From Sulfolobales archaeon (GTDB lineage: Archaea; Thermoproteota; Thermoprotei_A; Sulfolobales; NBVN01): 64,000 nucleotides of DNA. The stretch's first letter is position 1, and each line of letters starts with the position of its first letter. The DNA lies in contig JAOAKA010000004.1 in assembly GCA_026413885.1 (NCBI GenBank), positions 21,415 to 85,414 on the forward strand, given 5' to 3'. Both the position numbers and the translations under genes were made by a program. Of the stretch, positions 8,986 through 16,442 are shown piece by piece. The notes below the pieces were generated by a model, which was given only the letters and a program-made list of their open reading frames with translations, was not told the DNA's origin and did not search any database.

Positions 8986-9165
8986 TTGAGTGAGAAGAGT
9001 AAGAGCTTTAGAAGCAACCTCTACGAGATAGACCTTAAGAAAGGTGCTATCAGACTTAAGAATAGAGTCTGCCCTAAATGCGGTAGAGTTATGGCTCTAC
9101 ACGAAAAACCCATTCCTAGATGGCACTGCGGCTACTGTAGCTATGTGGAGGTCGTGAGGTCTTAG
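8986..9165 (+). CDS. rps27ae: small-subunit ribosomal protein eS31 (S27ae), too short for the ORF track
   Basis: A 59-residue protein translated from TTG at 8986 (MSEKSKSFRSNLYEI...). It contains a four-cysteine zinc ribbon: CPKCGR near residue 28 and CGYCSY near residue 47, with RWHCGYCSY typical of archaeal S27ae. It follows eS24 by three bases and precedes kae1 by eight, the same neighbourhood seen in many Crenarchaeota. The ORF track omits it, probably because of a length cut-off. Confidence is high because motif, length and context agree. Confidence 0.92.
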   Translation: MSEKSKSFRSNLYEIDLKKGAIRLKNRVCPKCGRVMALHEKPIPRWHCGYCSYVEVVRS

Positions 9166-9173
9166 GTGATTTA

Positions 9174-10163
9174 GTGGTTATCGTTCTCGGTGTCGAGTCT
9201 ACAGCTCATACTTTCGGTATCGGTATAGTTTCAGATGAACCGAGAATTCTAGCTGACTCTAGATTTAACTACGTGCCGGCGAGAGGCGGTATACATCCTA
9301 GGGAAGCTGCTGATAGCTTCATAAAGAATGCGCCCAGTGTCTTAAGAGAAGCACTATCTCAAGCTGGTCTATCTATAGACTCTATTGATGTGGTAGCAGT
9401 AGCTCTAGGTCCCGGTCTCGGTCCGTGTCTGAGAGTCGGCGCCACTATTGCTAGAGCTCTCTCGATATACTACAGTAAGCCGCTTACTCCAGTCAATCAC
9501 GCAGTAGCTCACATAGAGATAGGTAGAATGTTGACTGATGCTAGAGACCCTCTAGTTGTCTACATATCTGGAGGTAACACAGTTATTACAGCTAAGCAGG
9601 GGGGCAGATATAGAGTTTTCGGTGAAACTCTCGATATAGCTTTAGGGAACTTCATGGATGCTCTAGTGAGAGAGCTCGGTCTAGCCCCGCCGTACGTTGT
9701 AGGAGGTATTCACGCTATCGATAGATGTTCAGAGGGAGGGAGATATGTAGAACTTCCTTACGTAGTTAAAGGTCAGGATACGTCTTACTCAGGTCTTCTT
9801 ACAGCAGCTCTCAGAGCATATAGAAGTGGTGTGAGAGTTGAGGATATATGCTTCAGTGCTAGAGAAGTAGCTTACTCATCTCTAGTTGAAGTAGCTGAGA
9901 GAGGTCTGGCTCAATTGGGGAAGACTGAGATACTGCTTGTTGGAGGTGTGGCTGCGAGTAGATACCTAGTGGAGAAGTTTAAAGCTCTAGCAGAGTATAG
10001 AGGTGTGGAACTCTACGTAGTGCCTCCTAGATATGCTGTAGATAACGGTGTTATGATTGCTTGGACAGGTATGCTGATGTTTAAATACGGGGTAACTATA
10101 GAACCAGAGAATGCCGTAGTTAAGCAGAGGTGGAGGCTCGACGCAGTCGATATCTATTGGTAG
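9174..10163 (+). CDS. kae1: KEOPS subunit Kae1, tRNA N6-threonylcarbamoyladenosine synthase
   Basis: Transfers the threonylcarbamoyl group to A37 of ANN-decoding tRNAs. Of 329 residues, the ASKHA fold motifs are clear: VLGVESTAHTFG at the N terminus, the iron-binding HxxxH in NHAVAHIEIG, YISGGNT, GGVAAS and DNGVMIAWTG. In many Euryarchaeota kae1 is fused to bud32; here they are separate with one base between. The GTG start sits after the rps27ae stop. Confidence 0.95.
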   Translation: MVIVLGVESTAHTFGIGIVSDEPRILADSRFNYVPARGGIHPREAADSFIKNAPSVLREALSQAGLSIDSIDVVAVALGPGLGPCLRVGATIARALSIYYSKPLTPVNHAVAHIEIGRMLTDARDPLVVYISGGNTVITAKQGGRYRVFGETLDIALGNFMDALVRELGLAPPYVVGGIHAIDRCSEGGRYVELPYVVKGQDTSYSGLLTAALRAYRSGVRVEDICFSAREVAYSSLVEVAERGLAQLGKTEILLVGGVAASRYLVEKFKALAEYRGVELYVVPPRYAVDNGVMIAWTGMLMFKYGVTIEPENAVVKQRWRLDAVDIYW

Positions 10164-10164
10164 A

Positions 10165-10821
10165 GTGCAGAGAGTCATATATCTAGGTGCTGAAGCCCTC
10201 GTAGCTGAAGGCGAGTTCCTAGGGCGTAAAGCAGTCTTTAAGCTAAGACTTCGGAAACCCTATAGAGTTCTAGAGCTAGATCGAGAGATCGTTAGTAGGA
10301 GGACTGCTGCGGAAGCTAGGATAATGGCTATGCTAAGAGAGAGAGGTGTAAACGTTCCGAGAATCCTATTTGTAGACCCTCTCTACGGTCTGATAGTAAT
10401 GGAGAAAGTCGAGGGAGTAGTCCTCCGCGATGCTTTAGGAGTTCTAAGTGGGGAGAAAGCTTGTCGAGCAATGGCTGAATTCGGTAGAGAGGTTGGAGCT
10501 ATGCATAAACTCGGAGTAGCTCATGGAGATATAACTACCTCAAACGCAGTTTTAAGTAATGAAGACTCTATCTACATCTTAGACCTAGGGCTAGCGAAAC
10601 ACGTGGAAGATATAGAGGACCTAGCTGTAGATCTACATCTGCTAATCAGAGTTCTTGAGAGTTCTCACTATGCTGTTAAAGAGGACCTATTGAAGTGCTT
10701 CATGAGAAGCTATCGTAGTGTAGTAGGTGTTGATGAGGCTAGGAAAATCTTTGAGAGAGTGGCTGAGATTAGAATGCGGGGTAGATATATTGAAGAGAGA
10801 AAGGTTAGAAAAGTAAATTAA
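10165..10821 (+). CDS. bud32: KEOPS subunit Bud32, small atypical kinase/ATPase
   Basis: A 218-residue kinase-like protein that binds and stimulates Kae1. Family motifs: GAEALVAEGEFLGRKAVFKLR (compact N lobe with catalytic Lys), the catalytic loop HGDITTSNAVL and the metal site DLGLAK, ending in a basic RGRYIEERKVRKV tail as in other Bud32 proteins. Start GTG one base after the kae1 stop. It is the last gene of the operon. Confidence 0.94.
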   Translation: MQRVIYLGAEALVAEGEFLGRKAVFKLRLRKPYRVLELDREIVSRRTAAEARIMAMLRERGVNVPRILFVDPLYGLIVMEKVEGVVLRDALGVLSGEKACRAMAEFGREVGAMHKLGVAHGDITTSNAVLSNEDSIYILDLGLAKHVEDIEDLAVDLHLLIRVLESSHYAVKEDLLKCFMRSYRSVVGVDEARKIFERVAEIRMRGRYIEERKVRKVN

Positions 10822-10850
10822 GCAGCTCGGTTTTCCTAGCGTTGAAGTGA

Positions 10851-10862
10851 AAATTTAAATAT
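10851..10862 (+). promoter_or_regulatory. promoter (TATA box) of the peroxiredoxin gene
   Basis: aaaatttaaata lies with its centre about 37 bases before the ATG at 10893. A second AT-rich box (tatatatc, 10871) is too close to the start. A ribosome binding site ggtgag is at 10884-10889. Confidence 0.5.
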
Positions 10863-10892
10863 CTGAGGTTTATATATCGTAGTGGTGAGTGT

Positions 10893-11588
10893 ATGCCTAG
10901 TCTGATACCACTCATAGGTGAGAAGCTTCCAGAGATGATTGTTCCAACTACACACGGGATAAGAAAGCTACCAGACGACTACATAGGTAAGTGGTTAGTG
11001 CTCTTCAGCCACCCAGCTGATTTCACACCTGTCTGCACCACTGAGTTTGTAGCATTCGCTAAGAGATATGAAGACTTTAAGAAACTCAACACCGAGCTTC
11101 TCGGTCACAGTGTCGACAGTATCTTCAGCCACATCAAGTGGTTGGAGTGGATTGAGAAGAACTTAGGTGTCAAGATACCGTTTCCAGTAGTAGCGGACCC
11201 AGGTGCTGAAGTAGCTAAGAAGCTTGGACTACTGCATGCTCAAAGTGCTACCCACACTGTGAGAGCTGTCTTTATTGTAGACCCGAACGGCGTAATTAGA
11301 ACTATTCTCTACTACCCGCAGGAGCTCGGGAGAAATATTGACGAGATTCTGAGGATTATAGTAGCTCTACAAGTGAGCGAGAAGCTGAAGGCCGCCGTAC
11401 CTGCTGACTGGCCTAACAACGAGTTAATTGGTGATAGAGTTATAGTGCCGCCGGCAAGAACTGTTGATGAAGCAGCTGAGAGATCGAAGCATTACACATG
11501 TTTTGACTGGTGGATGTGCCACAAGGAGGGCTCTCCAGAGCACGCTGAGGCAGCTAGAGCATTTCTAAAGAGAGCAGCCGGACTCTAG
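10893..11588 (+). CDS. peroxiredoxin (Prx6-type thioredoxin peroxidase)
   Basis: Reduces peroxides in the cytoplasm. The peroxidatic cysteine is in [13 protein letters not shown] (about residue 49). Two further cysteines are in CFDWWMC near residues 207-213, the same arrangement as the Aeropyrum pernix thioredoxin peroxidase, where they help resolve the oxidised form. Length of 231 residues fits that decameric group, longer than classic 2-Cys enzymes. It has its own promoter and converges on cbf5 with six bases between stops. Confidence 0.94.
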   Translation: MPSLIPLIGEKLPEMIVPTTHGIRKLPDDYIGKWLVLFSHPADFTPVCTTEFVAFAKRYEDFKKLNTELLGHSVDSIFSHIKWLEWIEKNLGVKIPFPVVADPGAEVAKKLGLLHAQSATHTVRAVFIVDPNGVIRTILYYPQELGRNIDEILRIIVALQVSEKLKAAVPADWPNNELIGDRVIVPPARTVDEAAERSKHYTCFDWWMCHKEGSPEHAEAARAFLKRAAGL

Positions 11589-11594
11589 TATGTT

Positions 11595-12643
11595 TTAGTT
11601 GGTAGTGCTCTTTTTTCTCCAAGTTCTCGGGTAGGTGTCTCTCTCTAGTATGACTCTAACTGTTTTAAAAGCTATCCCCCTACTACTCGATAGTACTTCT
11701 TCAGTAGACATAAGTGCTTCTGCTAGTGCTACAAGTTCTCCCTTGAGTGTGAATATCGCAGTTAGATCTCTTCTTCTAATGCCTTCAGATATAGCTGAAA
11801 TCCCCGGAATAGCTAAATCTGCTCCGTAGGATATAGCAGCAGCCGCCCCATCGAAGACTAACACCTTCGGTAGGTGGGACACTATATACTCCTGAGGGAG
11901 CACTAGTGACTTAAGTCTATCACTGCGGTTGAGTTCTCTATACATGTAGACAGCTTCTGAGAGTTCCTGCATTCTAACACTTCTCTCCTCTCTAAATGGT
12001 CCGCTCCTAATCCGGCGTAGCTCTCTCATATGTGCTCCGACACCGAGAACCTCACCTATATCGTGTATAAGCTTCCTCACGTAGGTTCCGTGCTGGCAGG
12101 AGATCCTCATCAACGCGTAGACGTCCTCGTACTCCAACACCTCTATCTCATAGATCTCCTTGACTCTGAGAACTCTCTTAACTGAAGATCTGAGTGGGGG
12201 TCTCTGATATATTCTACCAATAAACTCTCTAACGACCTCCTCAAATCTCTCTCTAGGTACTTCTGAGTGTAGTTGAGCTAGAGCTACATATTCTTTACTG
12301 GAGTGCGATATCACACCTATGAGCTTTGTAGCTCTATCTAGTGCTACCGGCAGGACACCGGATACCTTAGGGTATCCCCACCCTGCGAGGGCTCTAGGGT
12401 ACCCCCGTGTCCCGCCTTAGGAATGCCTAGGATCTTCTTAACCCACGCAACTACTTCATGACTCGTCGGACCTGGAGGTTTATCGAGATTGACGATACCG
12501 TATTTGAGGAGTTCCTCTAAGGTTCTAGCTGTTGGGGTTTTTCCGTAGTTTGGGTCTGTGAAGCCTTCCTTCTTCACTAAGTACCTCCTCTCTACACCGA
12601 CAAACCTATCTAACTCTGTGAGAAATCTGATAGCCTCCTCCAA
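11595..12643 (-). CDS. cbf5: tRNA/rRNA pseudouridine synthase Cbf5, split by a short intron
   Basis: The catalytic subunit of H/ACA RNPs. The ORF track shows two pieces: exon 1 (12643 down to about 12393) encodes VNLDKPPGPTSHEVVAWVKK and KAGHGGTL, and exon 2 (from about 12372) encodes KVSGVLPVALDRATK and the rest including the PUA domain. The two are in different frames. Removing 20 bases (12373-12392) joins them as GTL-DP-KVSG, restoring the catalytic aspartate of the TruB family and giving 342 residues, the normal Cbf5 length. Introns in cbf5, cut by the tRNA splicing endonuclease, are established for Crenarchaeota. Other registers of the same length would give Glu in place of Asp. A frameshift or sequencing error is the alternative, but the flanking pairing arms argue against it. 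It follows rpl14e in an operon. Confidence 0.9.
12349..12416 (-). repeat. inverted repeat in the exons flanking the cbf5 intron (splicing stem)
   Basis: On the minus strand, ggcgggacac (12416-12407) can pair with gtgtcctgcc (12358-12349) over ten positions with one G-U, and gggtacc (12404-12398) with ggtatcc (12366-12360) over seven positions with one G-U. Both arms lie in exon sequence and enclose the intron, as expected for the exon helix of a bulge-helix-bulge. I could not draw a perfect canonical 3-4-3 motif, so the structure may be relaxed. Confidence 0.65.
12373..12392 (-). other. putative 20-nt archaeal intron in cbf5
   Basis: On the minus strand the segment starts gccctcg and ends ggata. 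Excision links the cta-ga of exon 1 to c-cct-aag of exon 2 and yields LDPKVSG. Sliding the cuts by up to four bases keeps the frame but changes Asp to Glu. The segment contains its own small hairpin (ccct, loop cgc, aggg). It is much more GC-rich than its surroundings. Confidence 0.65.
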
Positions 12644-12709
12644 ACCTCACACCGAGATAGATCGTTGAGAAAGATAATAGGCGGTAGTGAAAGAAAAATG
12701 TATGAAGAA

Positions 12710-13030
12710 CTACTCTCTAGAGATGAGGGTAGTTGTTGCTAGAATCTCTCTTCTACTCAGTCTAACCCTCTCCTTCATAAAGTCAGTTAAGCCAGCGGTT
12801 TCTAGAGCTTTCAGTACCTCCTCATCACTAGCACTTCTAGATATCTCGACCTTCCTATCTAGTATCTCGATGTGTTTGACGTTAACCTTCCTCCTCTTAA
12901 CTCCCGTAAGGTTCTTAGGACCTGTAACTACGACGAAGTTTTCGTCAACTAAATCTACTATAACAGCTTTTCTACCAGCTTCTCTACCAGCTATCTTAAC
13001 GCAGACCCTACCTACCTCAACCACAGGCAC
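12710..13030 (-). CDS. rpl14e: large-subunit ribosomal protein eL14
   Basis: A 106-residue KOW-type protein: VVEVGRVCVKIAGREAGRKAVIVD is the eL14 opening, followed by VTGPKNLTGVKRRKVNVKHIEI. It belongs to the large subunit. In Archaea rpl14e is typically found upstream of cbf5, often with a cytidylate kinase gene between; here cbf5 follows after 66 bases with no kinase. GTG start. Confidence 0.93.
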   Translation of the reverse strand: MPVVEVGRVCVKIAGREAGRKAVIVDLVDENFVVVTGPKNLTGVKRRKVNVKHIEILDRKVEISRSASDEEVLKALETAGLTDFMKERVRLSRREILATTTLISRE

Positions 13031-13061
13031 TCAGCACCACCTCTACGGAGTGGGAAAAATA

Positions 13062-13074
13062 GCTTAAATATTTA
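13062..13074 (-). promoter_or_regulatory. promoter (TATA box) of rpl14e-cbf5
   Basis: On the minus strand the box reads taaatatttaagc, centred about 37 bases before the GTG of rpl14e, giving a predicted leader of about 10 bases. Confidence 0.5.
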
Positions 13075-13258
13075 ACAAACCACTAATCCAGGCATTTTGT
13101 AGCACATGCGCAATTCTTTTAAACAACTACTACACCCGCAGTAACAACGATCTCGACATTCACATTCGAAACCACTATAGCTATGTAATACAATACTCTA
13201 AAGACACATACAGAAATAGAAACAGATTAAGTAGATGTAGTATCCAGTGAAGTCAGCT

Positions 13259-13402
13259 ATGGGAGACAGCGAATACGGCGAGTCTTGGATAGCTAGCTGT
13301 ACCGCAGTGCTCAAGGAGATCGAGCTTCTGTCAGTAGGTAGTGTGCCTCAACTCTTTCTAACTACGGAGGCTATCTATATAAGATACTGTAAGACACTGT
13401 AG
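13259..13402 (+). CDS. possible small protein of 47 residues, unknown
   Basis: An ATG-started frame (MGDSEYGESWIASC...RYCKTL) that ends seven bases before the TTG of the eIF2B-like gene. It is too short for the ORF track. It could be the first gene of that operon, or simply leader sequence; I recognise no family. In support are the close spacing and an acidic start with hydrophobic middle; against it is the lack of a clear ribosome binding site. The 228 bases before it (13031-13258) hold only the rpl14e promoter and AT-rich sequence. Confidence 0.3.
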   Translation: MGDSEYGESWIASCTAVLKEIELLSVGSVPQLFLTTEAIYIRYCKTL

Positions 13403-13409
13403 TCGGAGT

Positions 13410-14426
13410 TTGGTGAATAAAGAGTTGAACTGTGATGAGGCTATCTCATCATATAAGAGAACTATAGAAGAAGTAAGAAACTTCGGAGTTCTCGGGTCAA
13501 CAGAGTCAGCAATCAAAATCGTGAGAGCTGTAGCTCACGTTTTCAGTAACTGCCGCCGACAGCAGGTGGTGACTGTCCTTGAACAACTGATACGTCTAGC
13601 TCTAGAAGCGAGACCTACTTCTCAAGCAGTCCGCAACTTAATGCAGATGTTCTTCGAGAAGCTTTCTCAGAGAGTATCTACACCATCTCCCGCAGATATA
13701 GATGTAGACTACTTAGTTAGAGAAGTTGAAAAACATGTAGTTAGTGCTAGAGAAACAGCATCTGAGCTAGCTTCTAGAAGGATAGAAGACGGTGATGTGG
13801 TGTTAACACATTCATATAGCACTACGGTACTGAATTCTTTAACTAAAGCCTCAGATCGAGGGCTCGAGCTATCGGTCTACGTAACTGAGTCAAGACCTGG
13901 GGGTGAGGGGAGGCTCACTGCTTCTTACCTCGGGAAGAGGGGTATAAGAACTCTACTAGTTGTTGACTCCGCAGTTAGATACGTAATGAAGGATGTCGAC
14001 AAAGTATTCGTGAGTGCTGAAGCTATAGCGGCGAACGGTGCTGTAGTAAATAAGGTTGGGACCTCCGCTATTGCTCTAGCTGCTAGAGAAGCTAGAGTTA
14101 GAGTGTATGTAGTATCTGGGCTATACAAGTTCGGAAGTGAGACTATCTTCGGAGACTTAATCACTATAGAGGAGGTAGAGAGACCGGAGTTCGTAGTGCC
14201 TTCTGAGAGGATTAGTGAGGTAACTCCTTACTTAGGTAGAAATCTCTACGTTAAAACCCCTCTCTACGATGTCACACCACCTGAGTATATAGATGCTATA
14301 GTAACTGAGAGAGGACTGATAGCTCCTCAAATAGCTATATATCTAGCTCGAGAACTCGTCGGATGGCCTAAAACACAGAAAACTCTCGAGTCAACTCTCT
14401 CGGAGCTGATGTCTCTATGGAGATAG
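13410..14426 (+). CDS. eIF2B alpha/beta/delta-related protein lacking the isomerase catalytic residues
   Basis: A 338-residue member of the eIF2B/ribose-1,5-bisphosphate isomerase fold. Where active isomerases have Cys and Asp, this protein has Ser (VLTHSYST) and Glu (VFVSAEAIAANGAVVNKVGTS). This matches the regulatory eIF2B-like subunits rather than the enzymes. Helical N-terminal domain about residues 1-115, Rossmann-like C-terminal domain after. The gene overlaps by ten bases the next gene, which does keep both residues. The two may form a mixed oligomer; this is inference. TTG start at 13410; a GTG follows directly. Confidence 0.8.
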   Translation: MVNKELNCDEAISSYKRTIEEVRNFGVLGSTESAIKIVRAVAHVFSNCRRQQVVTVLEQLIRLALEARPTSQAVRNLMQMFFEKLSQRVSTPSPADIDVDYLVREVEKHVVSARETASELASRRIEDGDVVLTHSYSTTVLNSLTKASDRGLELSVYVTESRPGGEGRLTASYLGKRGIRTLLVVDSAVRYVMKDVDKVFVSAEAIAANGAVVNKVGTSAIALAAREARVRVYVVSGLYKFGSETIFGDLITIEEVERPEFVVPSERISEVTPYLGRNLYVKTPLYDVTPPEYIDAIVTERGLIAPQIAIYLARELVGWPKTQKTLESTLSELMSLWR

Positions 14427-15406
14427 CTGGCTATAGAATACCGCCTGAAGTAGTTAGAATAAGAGAGGATATTAAGGCAATGAAGATCCGTGGCGCCGGC
14501 AATATAGCTAGACATGGAGCACAAGCAATAGCTATCGCTGCTGAGAAGTACTCAGGTGTGGACCTCGAAGACTTCAGGAAGTACCTGAAGACTGTAGCTG
14601 ATTACGTTAAGTCTGCTAGACCTACAGCGGTATCACTGCCTAACTCGGTATCGTACGTTGTGAGTAGATTAGAGAGAAGCACTCCCCCATCTGTTAGAGA
14701 AGCTATTGAGGTAGTCACTACAGCTGCTAGAGAGTTCATATCTTACTCTGAAAGCGCTGTTAAGCTAATAGCTCAGCTCGGTGCTAGAAGAATCGAGAGA
14801 GGGGACACGATAATGACTCACTGCCACAGTAGGGCCTCGGTTGAAGTAATAATTACAGCCCACAGACAGGGGAAGGTCGAGAGAGTTTACGTCAAGGAGA
14901 CTAGACCGATGCTGCAGGGCCTCATAGCTGCTGCTGAACTAGCTAGAGAGGGTGTTGAAGTAGTACTCATACCTGATTCAGCTGTCAGATACTATATGAA
15001 GAGAGTAGATAAAGTAGTAGTTGGAGCTGATGCTGTAGCAGCTAATGGAGCAGTAATCAATAAGATCGGGACATCTCTAGTAGCTCTAGCAGCTAGAGAA
15101 GCAAGAGCTAGAGTCTACATAGCTAGTGAAACCTACAAGTTCAGTCCATACACAGTCGTTGGAGAACTAGTGCCGATAGAGGTAAGAGAATCAACCGAGG
15201 TGGTTGACTCAACGTGGCTAGCTGAGAATCCAGAAGTCACAGTACTTAACCCAGTTTTCGATGCGACACCACCTGAATACGTAGACGCCATCATCACGGA
15301 GAGAGGAGTTATACCTCCACAGTCAGCCATACTGATATTGATAGAGGAATACGGAGTTACACCAGTCTCCACAGAGCACCCAGCATATTCTCCAGAGCCG
15401 GAGTGA
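14417..15406 (+). CDS. ribose-1,5-bisphosphate isomerase (eIF2B family)
   Basis: Converts ribose-1,5-bisphosphate to ribulose-1,5-bisphosphate in archaeal nucleoside/AMP breakdown. Of 329 residues, diagnostic features are IRGAGNIARHGAQA near residue 25 (substrate phosphate binding), the catalytic Cys in IMTHCHSRAS and the catalytic Asp in GADAVAANGAVINKIGTS. It is translationally linked to the preceding paralogue. No type III RuBisCO or AMP phosphorylase gene is visible in the window, so the pathway cannot be confirmed here. An alternative name in databases is translation factor aIF2B delta-like, which the active-site residues do not favour. Confidence 0.82.
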   Translation: MEIAGYRIPPEVVRIREDIKAMKIRGAGNIARHGAQAIAIAAEKYSGVDLEDFRKYLKTVADYVKSARPTAVSLPNSVSYVVSRLERSTPPSVREAIEVVTTAAREFISYSESAVKLIAQLGARRIERGDTIMTHCHSRASVEVIITAHRQGKVERVYVKETRPMLQGLIAAAELAREGVEVVLIPDSAVRYYMKRVDKVVVGADAVAANGAVINKIGTSLVALAAREARARVYIASETYKFSPYTVVGELVPIEVRESTEVVDSTWLAENPEVTVLNPVFDATPPEYVDAIITERGVIPPQSAILILIEEYGVTPVSTEHPAYSPEPE

Positions 15407-15557
15407 GAAGACGTCGAACACCAGATCTTTGGAGTCTCGTAGAGTGTGATACTATTCTAGCTTTACTTGAAGTAGAGGTGGTAGCTTTATGTTAGAGGAG
15501 ACCTAGAGTATTTCCACTCATTTTTATGTAAATAGTTAACGGTTTCTGGGCGGTGAC

Positions 15558-16391
15558 TTGAACTTCCGCGGAGTCTTCGTTGGTACTGCCGGTATCCCCA
15601 ATTCATCGAAGCGTAAGAACACTGTAGACGGTATTAAGCGTGTTGCTGAGTTAAATCTTAACGCTATGGAGTTAGAGTTTGTTAGAGGTATTAACATAAG
15701 TCGTGAGACAGCTGCTAGAGCCCGAGAGGTCGCGAGAGATTTAGGTGTAGTTTTAACAGCTCACGCACCATACTTCATCAACTTGCTCTCCGATAAGAGT
15801 GACGTTAGGAAGGCTTCTATAGAGAGAATAGTGGAGTCAGCTAAAGTAGCATACGTAGCTGGAGCACGGTCAGTAGTCTTCCACTCTGGATACTACGGGA
15901 AGTACGTGTCTGAAGAAGCTATTAAAATCGTTAGAGAGGCTCTGAAACACGTAGTTAGAGTCTTAGAGGATATAGGTGTGAGAATATGGGTCAGACCTGA
16001 GACTATGGGTGGACTAGCTGAAGTAGGATCTCTAGGGGAGGTACTCTCCATAGTTGAAGGCATCGATATGGCTTTACCGGCAATAGATTTCGCACATATC
16101 TACGCTAGAAGTATCGGTAGGTTAAATAACTCGGAGAGCTTTAGGAAAGTATTAGAGGAAGTAGAGAGAAGACTTGGTTCTGAGGCACTAAAGAACTCCC
16201 ACATCCATATGTCTGGAATAGAGTATGGAGAGAGAGGTGAGAGAGCCCACCTAAACTTCGATGAATCTGGATTTAACTGGGTAGCAGCTGTAGAAGCAGT
16301 GAGAGACTTCAAGGTCGAGGGAGTAATCATATCTGAATCACCTAACCTGGAGGAAGACGCGATGAAGATCCTCTCCATACTTAAGATGTAG
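15558..16391 (+). CDS. nfo: endonuclease IV-like TIM-barrel protein (AP endonuclease family 2)
   Basis: A 277-residue xylose isomerase-like TIM barrel. Metal ligands of endonuclease IV are in order: His in LTAHAPYF, His in VVFHSGYY, Glu in VRPETMGG, Asp/His in AIDFAHIY, His in SHIHMSG and Glu in IISESP. It probably cuts DNA at abasic sites. The TTG start is preceded by ggtga. An upstream AT-rich box (tttttatgtaaat at about 15521) is a possible promoter. The nearest DNA repair neighbour is xpb, convergent with it. Confidence 0.85.
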   Translation: MNFRGVFVGTAGIPNSSKRKNTVDGIKRVAELNLNAMELEFVRGINISRETAARAREVARDLGVVLTAHAPYFINLLSDKSDVRKASIERIVESAKVAYVAGARSVVFHSGYYGKYVSEEAIKIVREALKHVVRVLEDIGVRIWVRPETMGGLAEVGSLGEVLSIVEGIDMALPAIDFAHIYARSIGRLNNSESFRKVLEEVERRLGSEALKNSHIHMSGIEYGERGERAHLNFDESGFNWVAAVEAVRDFKVEGVIISESPNLEEDAMKILSILKM

Positions 16392-16442
16392 CTGACTACC
16401 GGTTTAAAGACATTCCTTCAACTTTGAGCACTGAGCTCTAAG

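Noticed and set aside
11595-12643. cbf5 as a broken pseudogene
   Set aside because: A single 20-base removal restores frame, catalytic Asp and normal length, and flanking arms pair; decay would not do this.
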